Of a stretch of 64,000 nucleotides of DNA, positions 47,201 through 58,614 are shown in pieces. How positions within the stretch are numbered: position 1 is the first letter of the stretch; every line of letters starts with the position of its first letter. The notes under the pieces were generated by a model, which worked only from the letters and a program-made list of their open reading frames with translations, searched no databases and was not told the origin of the DNA. The DNA comes from Prosapia bicincta. Lineage: Eukaryota; Arthropoda; Insecta; Hemiptera; Cercopidae. The position numbers were made by a program, and so were the translations under genes. The DNA lies in the NCBI GenBank assembly GCA_036971475.1, contig JBAIZL010000006.1, positions 5,257,501-5,321,500 on the forward strand, written 5' to 3'.

Positions 47201-48733
47201 AATCATCAACTTATTTCCATTCATAATAACAATATGACTACTACCATCGGAAGGATTTAACTATACTATAAAGGACACAGAGCAGTACATATCTAGGTTT
47301 CACCATTCTCTCCTCGACGCTAATTCTGTAAGAAAATAATTGTACAATTAATTTATCAATTGAAATTAATTCAAGGTTTTGCAAAAAGTTTGAAATTGAT
47401 AGTAACAAGAATAATAACTAGTATAAAACCCTCTCGTTTGCAGACCATTCTTCTTTTTTGTTAAAGCATTTATTAGTATGGCAGATAAAACTAAAATTTC
47501 AACACTCATTCCAACTTTAGTTCAAAATTTTCATCCCTGTTCTTGTTTGCAATATATTTAGAGTGTTAAGAAAAAAATTCTATAAGACGGATTACAAATT
47601 GAAAGATTATACATCTTTATGGAAGCATGCTTCTTTGCTAGTAAAGAAAATACAATTTAGATTACAATTATTTTCCATTTAATTTTTATATATGGGCGCT
47701 TACAATAAGATTGCCTCAAAATAGGTAACAGAAATATGAGATTTATGTTATGAAATTTGAAAATCATGAATGTAAAACTAAATTTGTTAATTTGTGGTTT
47801 TAATTTAGAAAATAGATGTATAACGAATGTGGGTTTTGTTATTGTTAAATATTGAAAAGTAGAAGTTAAACAAACTTAAATTTATTAAACCCACAATATT
47901 TGAATTTGGAAATAATATTTTACCAATATCTTGTTTAATGTTGCTACTAGATAATAGGCGAGGAAAATAACATGCTGCTTGAAAGTGCCCTGTTTGACAT
48001 TAACTCTTGAGCATGTGAGCAAAAAATAGAAATTTAAAGAAATTAACCAATAAGGCCAAATAAGGTTTTGTCTACAATACATATATTTTCCCCTATTGCA
48101 TACCTATATTACGTTCAAAATTCGTAAAGATATTTTTGTAGTAATTTAAAACATAAATATTTTGTTTCATGTCTACCCAGTTACATTCAACGTTAGGATT
48201 AAAAATAACGGATGGGATGAAAGTGTAATGTTAGCTGGGGTAGCAATGTTAGTAAAATTTATTTTACTTATGCTTTATACTTTTGTTCACGTACCTCAGA
48301 GTACGCCTCTTGACTTGTCGCAGCTCCCTTTCTACGGAATTTAGAGGAGGGTTTTCCACGCCACTGTTAATTAAGATTATTGTATCTTAAGGAAGTAGAT
48401 CTAGAAGAGATGTTTCTAAACTTGCATTGATCCTTTACTAATGAGGAACATTGTTAAGTCGCTTTCCTGAATTTATAGAAGGTACCCACGCAACATACTA
48501 CTAAAATGGTAAAACTTGTAACTACTAGTAGGTAAGTCTGTAAATTGGAGGTAAGTTCTGAAAAAAGTGACATATGAATACTATATTCGCCCTGATTTTG
48601 AATTGTTTTAAAATTCAGTCAGTTAAAAGATGCTAATATTTAATTATTTTTTTAATACCCGTAACAGTTGAAAATCAACACGTTGAATAGAATTAAAACC
48701 GCCATTATCTATATAAATTCAGAAGGCTGAGTT
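44241..48733. other. AT-rich intergenic region, no supported gene
   Basis: No reading frame above 70 codons looks protein-like and no repeat family dominates. A fragment of the small inverted-repeat element described at 50324 may be present at 45587-45622 (CAGTTAGGATAGG). This is the upstream region of the OSCP gene, so regulatory sequence is expected near its right end. Confidence 0.45.
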
Positions 48734-48737
48734 AAAC

Positions 48738-48746
48738 TATAAAATA
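48738..48746 (+). promoter_or_regulatory. Possible TATA-like box upstream of OSCP
   Basis: TATAAAATA lies 88 bp before the OSCP start codon. In such AT-rich DNA this may be chance; ATP synthase genes often lack a TATA box. Confidence 0.2.
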
Positions 48747-48833
48747 AATATCAGCTGATTTTAAAACGACCTGCGACCTCTACCAACTTCATTTTAGACT
48801 AAGCCGTTCCGATTTTTCAATTTTATATTTAGC

Positions 48834-48860
48834 ATGGCTGCTAAGCAATTTTATGTTATT
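48834..48860 (+). CDS. ATPsynO: OSCP exon 1 (coding part)
   Basis: Nine codons, MAAKQFYVI, ending at donor GTAAGT. The 5' UTR start is not determined. Confidence 0.85.
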
Positions 48861-51800
48861 GTAAGTAACTAATTCCAATTAAGAAATAATTAAGATTTAG
48901 TTCACTGCGTATAAATTGCTAAAAGTAGCTTGTTTGACACAAAGTTATTAAGAACGTTTCTGTTTCAGATCAGGTCCCTATCTACAAATGTTGCACAAAA
49001 CCAATTGATCAAGGTAATTGTACTGTGTTAATATAATTATTTTAATAGTATATCTTAGGTTAAATGTGGTTTACGCAATTCTGTACTTTGCAGTTGACAA
49101 AAGATTGTTTAATAAATAACTAAATTTTTTCAAGGACTTGGTAAGGTTTTCGTGAATTCAACGTTGATATTGCACAGAGTTGGTCTATGTTCATTTTGGT
49201 TAGCCTCCACTAACACTTTTTCCGACCTACATTTGTGATTGAAACAACCTTCACACACCTAACTTGAAGTCGTCACACACCTAACTTAAGTCGTCCGTGA
49301 TCTTCACTGTGTTGCCACACTTCAAACAGTTTGTCTTCGTTGGGAGCATGACGTGCAAACATAAAGCCTCAATAACCCGCTTTCATCGAACAAACAAGCT
49401 TTGAAATTTAATGTGTGGCAAGATCTGTCAGTCTATTGTCACACACATGCATTAAATACCTGCTTTTTCAGTTGAAAAGTTATGTGACATCTGCCGGCTA
49501 ATCGGAAAGCATCTTGCGGGTCACGACTTAAAATTGCCACTAAGATTTGCTACTTTTTGGCGAGAATAAAAAATTTTTGATGATCAGAGAGTTAGTAAGC
49601 ACCTAGGTCAGATCAGGCTATTTTATTTTGTTAATTAATGTATGCCATAAAAAATAACTTCAGATTCGTGTTCAGCATGGTCAAGTTAACCAGCAATAAA
49701 AAAATTCTGCCAATCAGAGTGGTAGTTGCTGATCTTAATAATTACCGAAATTTTCTTCCTGTACCTGTTTAGGAGGCTCATCAGTTCACCCAAAACTTTT
49801 TGTATGCATGGAATGAATTTGTGACTCGTCTGAAAAGAGTTTATATGATAGGTCTATTTTCTGCCCTATACATTTGAAGTTTGTTCAGATGTGATACTCG
49901 TTTGGGTATTTATTTCCTGTTTTCCACATGTTCGATTTTAGCAAAAAAAATTATACTGGGCGATGCAGAAAGTTATCAGGGATATGAAAAAAATTATAAA
50001 AACTTTTCTTAACGCCCCAAAAATTAAAAATATTGCAAAATAAAAATCCCCCTCCACAGAATATGTGATTCGTTACTAAATTAACGAGTTGGCTTTATTT
50101 TGTTGACGTAATAACTTGCAAAGTGCATCACCTGGCATAAATATTTTTATTAAAATCGAACACGTGGGAGAAGGAAATAAATACCCTTGTTTGAAATGTA
50201 ATGTTTTTTGCTAAAAATGCGCTTTGCCCACCACCTGAAAAAAAAGTATAAAATTGTTGAAAAACATGTTGTGAAGCTATATTTATAATAATTTTTTTTT
50301 CATTCCCACAGAAGGTTAATTTATATACCTATAAAATATCCAGTTAGGATAGATTTGGTTGTAATTTTATACATTTAACCAATCAAATGTACACTTGTAA
50401 GGCTAGAATAGAGATCACGGCGACGTCACCTGGAAAAAATTATTACTCTGTGGAAATAGATGTCTAATTAAGTAATGTTGTATAAAATTACAACCAAATA
50501 TATCTTAACTGGACACTTTATAGGTATATTTTAATATAGGTATATAGTAATATATAAAATTACAATCAAATCTATCCTAACTGGAGACTATAGGTACATT
50601 TAAATATAAGTATACGTAGTATTGGGTTCTGTTGATACGCGGATGTAGTACTTCTTAACCCTTAGCACTCGACTGTCGGGGGAGTCCCGCCAAGCGTATA
50701 TTGCATTTTACTCGTATGTCGGGGGTCACCCGACACGATTTTCAAATGGCTATAACTCGTAAACGGTGAAGCCCACGACATTCAATCTTTTACCTTTTTG
50801 TGCTACATTCTACTGACAATAATGTGAACTACATTGAAAAAGTTTAGGAATGTGTGAGTCATCAAAAAATCCAGTTTTCCGCTACAAGTACGTTACAGTT
50901 TGCAGGTTATTTGTGTACTCATAGTTTGCTATGACTGCACGTGCAATTAGTGATTCTGAAATTCCTGATCGTTTACTTGATCCTGATTTATCAGAATGTA
51001 GTTCACTTTCTTCTTGGAGTGATGTTAATGACAATGAAAGTGATAATGGTGATGTGAATGTGTCAGAAGAAGTAGGTAATTGTGAAATACCTCGATTTGA
51101 TAAGTGTAACATGTGTTCAGAGTTATTTGTAGGGTTCAATAAGATACCATATACAGGAATGCAAGGTCCTAGAAATATAAGTCATTTTTGTAAAAATCCT
51201 TTAGACTTTTTCCAATTATTTTTTTTCTAACATTTTGCTTCAGGAAATTGTGTCTGAAACTAATAGATACGCTAATGAGAAAATAGCTAAACTAACCCCA
51301 CTAAGAGATAGATCTATATGGAAAACTTGGACTGATATTAGCTTAGTTGAATTGAAATCTTTTATTGGTGTAATTTTGAATATGGCTATGCATCCAAAAT
51401 CTGAATTGCAGGATTATTATTGTGAGGATTGGTTAGATTATCACCCTTTTTTCAAAGATGTGTTCACAAGGGAAAGATTTTTGCAGATATATTGGAATTT
51501 CCACTGTTGTCCACCATCTGTTGATGTGAATTGTACAACTAGAGGACAAAAAATAAAAAATGTTGTTTCATTTCTAAATGACAAATTTAGAGAATATTAT
51601 AATCCAGGTGAAGCTATCAGTGTTGATGAGTCGACAGTTGGATTCAAAGGGAGATTAAGCTCAAAAATGTCAACCCCATGAAACCCACAAAATGGGGAAT
51701 TCGAGTATATGTCCTTGCTGAAGCCCTTACTGGTTATGTAAGTGTTTTTGAACCATACTATGGGTCACAAACTACCAATTCCTTAGTCAAGCCGGACTTA

Positions 51801-54800
51801 CCTTTCACATCAAGAATTGTTATACACCTTGTAGGTAAATTATTTGAGAGCACAAACGGAAGAGGTTATCATATTTATACAGATAGGTTCTATTCCAGCT
51901 ATAAACTAGGTCTAGAACTACTAAATTTAGGAGCTCATAGCACTGGAACAATTAACACAAACCGAAAAGGTCTACCAGCTGTAATAAAGACTATAAAACT
52001 GAAGAAAGGGTAGTCTAAGGCTTATGTAAACAATTGTTCAAATACAATGGTTCTTACTTGGAAAGACAACAAGACTGTAGCAATGATTAGTACACTTTAT
52101 GACAGTAGCATGCAAACAATTAAAAGGAAAGGAAAAACAGGTGTCACAAACAAAATAACTAAACCAACAGTTATATGTAAATATAACCAGTTTATGGGGG
52201 GTGTAGATTTAACCGATCACTATAATGAACCGTGCAGTTTTACGAGAAGAACAAATAAATGGTGGAGGAAAATGTTTTTCTGGCTATTAGATGTAGCTGT
52301 AGTAAACAGTTTTATTATCTATAATAAAAAAAAAGGAAAGGGGAGAAAATTCTGTTAAACAAAAATGGTTTTGTCAAAACTTGGTGAGGGAACTCATTGG
52401 TGATACCAGGAATAAGCATTGTAGGAAGAGGCCGGCCGTCAACTACTGATAAGGAAGACAGACTGAATAGGAAACTACATTTAATTTATTCCAATGATAA
52501 AAGTAACTCTAAGGATTGTGCAGTTTGCAGTAACAGGAAGATAAAAGGAGGCAGAAGGGAAACAGTTTTTTACTGCAAAACATGCAGCAGAAAACCAGGA
52601 CTTCATCCAGGAGACTGTTTTGAAAGATATCATACTCTGAAAAAGTACAAATAAGGTAATAAAATCATACACATACTATATTAGTAAATACGATTAGCCT
52701 AGTTTATTAAAATAATGTAAGAGAAAACATATTTTCCCATAAACAATAATGCAACTTGCAGGAGAAGTATTTGTCTCAATTTAATTACAAGTGGGGAAGC
52801 ATAGCATGTTGAAAAAATCCGAGTGCTAAGGGTTAATACTCCTCACTGAATTTTGTACCCAACTTTAATTTGGTAAAGAATAACCTTCCATGTAAATAAA
52901 AATTCTTATGGTATACTTTTTTCTAAGGTGGTGGTGAATGTCCATTTTAACTTGTTTTTCGAATAAAATCTTTGTGTTCTCTGTTTATTTCCACCTGAAT
53001 CTAATTCTCCTTAAAATTTTCCAATCGGTTTTGTAGTTAAAATTCTAATTCCAGATATTCAAGATTTAAGACTTCTAACATACTTCACAACACTGGTAGT
53101 CTGTGATAAGTTGTGTAAAAATAGTGATGTATGTTTAGAATAGCAGATTTTTGAATATTGTCTATATTTGCCTTATTTTATTCCTTTGGGTCGACTTGTA
53201 CGTGGCGTACTGAAGGATTTATTTTCGCTCCATCAGTATTTTCCTTAACAAGTGAACAGACATTGCATAGAGTTGTTATACATTTTTGAATTACAGAGCA
53301 GGGCTCTGTACGGGATTTGTACGTGAAATGTTTCCAAATACATCCATAATAGTATATTTAGATTGAGTTCTAAACACCAATCCTTTACCTAGTAAACATG
53401 TCTTTGGTTAAGGCATATTAGTATTGAAAAATACTGTTTTATTTAAAGAAGAAACACCTAATTCACAGCATCAATGAGTATGGAAATGTTAATTTGTAGA
53501 AGTGGTATGTCACAAGCCTATAATTCCAGTACTTACCCTATTCTTACAGCGTTTCAACCTTCTCTCTCCACACAACTGCTTTCCTCTCTTTCGATACACA
53601 ACCAGAACTGTGTTTCTGCGCACCCATAAACTACACTTTTTTAACTTGGACGTACAGTAATTAATTAATGTAGGTTTTAATTAGTAATCATGGTTTGGGC
53701 CAATTAAAATAACTTTTATCTTGTTTAGAATGTATTTTTAAATAACATGTTTTTTTTTTGCTGCCGTCCAGTGTCCATAATAAGTCATTGAAACTAATCA
53801 TTATAACCAGAGTCAATAACTCTGGCATAGAAAAAAATATTAGAGTTGATTCAGTCTTTGTCAAATATTACAATTTCTAGTGTTATAGGTTTTCTTTTAA
53901 AAATAAAATCTACAGCAATTTATTATTTTAGCCACCGATACAAGTATTTGGAGTTGATGGACGCTATGCCACTGCATTGTACTCTGCTGCTACTAAAGGA
54001 AAACATCTGGAAGCAGTAGAAAAGGAATTGAATGGATTAAAGGTACTGCATTTCTTAATATAAAATAATTACTCCTGTATACGATTTTGCAAATAAATAA
54101 TTAGCTATAACAAACGTTTTCATTTACAAAATCATTGAACAATTGATATTTGATATATATTACAGTAACTATTTAATAAGTAAAAATTTTAGAAGTTTCA
54201 ATGTGTGTTTAAACATATTTTAGTTAGTGTATATAACTTGGGTGCTATTTCTCAATGGAGTATCAAATAACAAAAAAAAAACATTAAAAAATAATATTAA
54301 CTGTACTCCTCTCCACCATACCATGAGTGACAGTTATTTATAGAAATAATTAAAGTAACTTACCTTCAGAGTGAATATAGCAAGTTAGATAGCGTTACTA
54401 AAGATTAATCTTTCTCCGGCATTTAATTTGTACATGCTATGTAAGTTTACATTATAATAATTAATGTACTAATCAGAGAAGTTTATTAGGTCTATTATTA
54501 TTGTTGATGTTGGACTCAAATTCACAAATTTTAATTTAGTATTATCCTAGCAATTTTTGTGTTGTACATCTTGAAGGTTTTCTTATAAATTACACTTTTG
54601 GTATCACTTGGCAAAAAAACCCCATTACTTACTGATACTTTTCAGTAGGCGTGTTTCACTCTAGGTCTGTACATTCAAGTATTCTCTAGTATTATCCCTT
54701 TTTATTTGAAAAGCATCCCAATTAGAAGGTTTTATAATTATTTTTCTTTATTTACTTTCATGCTTATATTTCTTTCTTCAATAACAGATTTAATGTTCTA

Positions 54801-57800
54801 GAACAGGGATGTCCAACTTTCATAGCATAGCAGGCCAAAATTAAAACCTTGTACGTTGTTGCGGGCCACATAGTAATAATATAATTTTAGTTTGAAATAG
54901 CAACAAGAACATATGAAAATTTATAAATAAATAAAACAAAATTGAATAGTATTACTTATATTTCTCAAGACTCAAGTGAGAGAAAACTATACAAATAAGA
55001 AAAATACAAAATAGTTTTATCAATTAACACAACAACTGAAATGATGATAAAAATGTAGATACATTACAGTATTTTAGTGTGAACATTGTGGTCGATCAGC
55101 TGCAGCCACCAAAGAACGAATATCCACCTCTAGTTCTGTGTGAACCAACCTCATGAGATGGAGTAAAGATACATCAGAAAGCTTGTTCCTATTTTGTTTT
55201 TTTATAAACTTCATAGATGAGAAAACACTTTCATATAGGTATGTACTTCCAAACATTGAAGACATTTTTAGCCTAAAATCTCGCAAGTTTGGGAATCTCT
55301 CTCTAGGAAGCAATTTAAAAAAGTCATGAGTCTTTTCTTGCCTGGTCATTAGAAACATGTCACCCTGCAAATCACATAATTCAAGTTGTAGGTCAGCTGG
55401 TTGGTCTTCAATTGTAGCTCCAAGAGGATTGCTGTAAAGCAGTAGACTACTTTTGAGACTTTCAATTTCCTCAAATCTTGTATTGAACTCGTCAATTGCT
55501 TCTTGCATTTGACAGATGCAGCTTGAAAAATCATTGTTTTTTAATTTGTAGGGTAACTGAAGACAGCTAGAAAAGTGTATAAAATTTTTGTTTTCAAGAT
55601 TTTGTTTGAACAGTTGTAGCTTACTGAGAAACCCATTGATGATTCCACCCAAATCTGATATTGTTTGATTTTTTCCTTGAAGACTCAAGTTCAAAATGTT
55701 AAGATGATTAGTCAAATTTGTTAGAAAAGCTAATTGAACTACAAATTCTTATAGTATTAGAATTTATCATTAAATTATTAGATCCTTGTAAAAATTTCAA
55801 GTATTTTTCTGATATTTTTGTCTGATAAGTCTTTGTGAGCCGCATAAAATGGCATTGCGGGCCGCCAGTTGGACATCCCTGTTCTAGAATTTATGATACG
55901 ATTTAGAAACATTTCACTTTAAGAATGTAGTGAGTCATGAAGTTTGCAGCTACACCTACATTACAATACATGTTAATATTATTTAATATTTCAAAACAAA
56001 TATTCATTTAATTTGAATTAAAGAAAAACTCTTAATCTCAGGGTCACTATTTGGTTAAAGTTTAAAAATTAAGTGAGAGCAAATACTTTGTGTTTGAGTT
56101 GTAGGTTAATTTTAAATTTAATTAAATTATTAAAAACAAATTTTAGAAAATAAAGATTTACGAAGAAGAATATAAGAAATATATATCACAAAAATGTCTT
56201 TTCATTACACAATAACTAACAATCACTAGAAATGTTCTTAGACTAACACCTAAGCCATCTTCTTGTGTTTTTGTGATTTATTTATATTAAAAATGCAGAT
56301 TCATATTTGGATGAGTAGAATCAACTGTCAGTGTTATATTTATTTATGTATGACCTTGAGAAGAGTTTAACCTTAGAATGGTAACCTTATACTATACCTT
56401 ATACTATACTGCCTTCTGAATATTGTATTTGTGACTCATAGAGTTTTATTGTAATATTCAAAAAAATTGTACTACTAAACTTTGTTATAATATTTTTCTA
56501 CATTTCTACTAGGATCTATAGGCCTATGTTTAGGATATATAATTGAAATCAGACAATTTTAATAGTTGGAATTTTTTGAAAAAAGATCGAAAAATTATTT
56601 ACTCTGTGTATGTCGCAAATGAGTATATATAATTGTATAGTTTCATATTTTTTCTAAGCTTCTGAGCTTTTTCACAAAGAATCAAACCCGAAATTGTGTT
56701 TCCCATAGAACATTGTTGAAAAATCACTTGAAAATGGTATCTACAATTTTTGTTTGTTTGTTGTGCCGATTTTTTCCAACATTCATCTTCATTTTCAAGC
56801 ACTGACATGATGTTAAAAAAGTATAGGTTTGCTCCTTTTAATATCTGAAATTGTTGAAATTGTTCAATACAATAAATGAAAGAAACGATAAGACAAGTTA
56901 TTTTCTTTTAAAAGCGATGGTGATTGAGGGGACTCACTCAAACAAAACAATGGACCAATGTAAAAAAGTAACATGGCCGGGCACTTAGTGACGGATGGTA
57001 GCAAATTATATAGAACTGCATTGAGATGGTCACTCAACATCCAAATAATGTGTACGCTGTGCCTACATTAGCTTTACAGAGAAAACACCATTAGGACATG
57101 TAGATGAAATCATTATTTTGGAAATTGCAGTAGGTCTGCGTGTAGGTTTTTTTTTCTGAAAATCTTTAAGCTTTTCGGATAATTGGCTATTCGGATGGAG
57201 TTTGGATAGTTGGAGTTCTACTTTAGTTAAAACCTTCAATTTATTTAGTAATTTAATTTCCTTTGGAAACAAATTATAAAACTTATTGTAGTTTACCATT
57301 TTAAAGTAAGTTATAAATGTATCACAATTTTAATACATACACCCTTGGGAATTTATGAAAAATTGGAGCTAGCATATTAAGAGGTATGGTTTTTTTAAAA
57401 AAAAGCCTGTGGACTTATTTAACCAGCAGATCCTGCTTAACGGTTCACAGGTGCTTGTGGTTAAAAAGATAAGATAGGGTCATATTTTAACCCGGTCTGC
57501 TTGGTTGTTTCTTCATTAGCTGGTCTTTGTTAGGAGACATGGTAAGTTGATTGTTGACATTGGTTGTATTTTCAGCTAGTTGTTTTTAAATGTGCAACAT
57601 GTTATTTATGGGGAAACATCGTTATTTTGTCCTGCATATATAGAAATACCGTTATTTTATCAATTCGTTCAACTGTACAGTAACATTGGGTAAGAAGGGA
57701 CAAAATAAATTAAAGGGTGGAATAAGTTGAAATAGACAATTTTACCTTTTTAAAATAATCAACGTTTCGATTTTCTTTCCGAAATTCCTTTTCAAGAGCT

Positions 57801-58022
57801 CAATTTTAATTAAACAATTATACAACATAACACTATTTATAAAATACATAACATTATAAAACATAATAAAAATCAACAAATTATAAAACTCTTAATAAAT
57901 ATCCATTTACAAGTCAATTTTTTTTTCTATCACAATAAAACAGACAAATCACAGATACATACACTAACACATCTACTAATAATTATAGAGTCAACATTTA
58001 ACATTTTAAAAAACACCAATCA

Positions 58023-58096
<74 letters not shown>

Positions 58097-58533
58097 TTTT
58101 TTGGACTAGGAGACTGACAGACTTACCTTGGTAAGAGTCCACTCTGTAGTCTTGAAATAGAAACACATAAAAGCACTTAAACAATGATATATTTCAACCA
58201 CACAGTGGTCTTTGTCAATCGAAGAGAAAACACAAAGAGAAATATGAGAGAATGAAATAAAATAATTGTAATCACAGATTGTGTAGAGTAGAAATCAGAT
58301 GTCACAGATTTCTACTCTACACAATCTGTGATTACAATTATTTTATTTCATTCTCTCATATTTCTTTTTGTGTTTTCTCTTCGATTGACAAAGACCACTG
58401 TGTGGTTGAAATATATCATTGTTTAAGTGCTTTTATGTGTTTCTATTTCAAGACTACAGAGTGGACTCTTACCAAGGTAAGTCTGTCAGTCTCCTAGTCC
58501 AAAAAATCTAAATAATCTTTACCAACCAAAACT

Positions 58534-58614
<81 letters not shown>

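Noticed and set aside
51200..51240. Intron in the piggyBac transposase near CTAACATTTTGCTTCAG
   Set aside because: The acceptor-like sequence is tempting, but removing one T from the T-run restores the expected LFF..LLQEIV reading, so a one-base slippage explains it better than splicing.
55349..55534. 61-codon minus-strand frame inside the hAT element
   Set aside because: It is an out-of-frame shadow of the hAT transposase tail.
58279..58497. 72-codon plus-strand frame as a gene
   Set aside because: It lies wholly in a palindrome arm that shows PLE-end features, and no domain is present.
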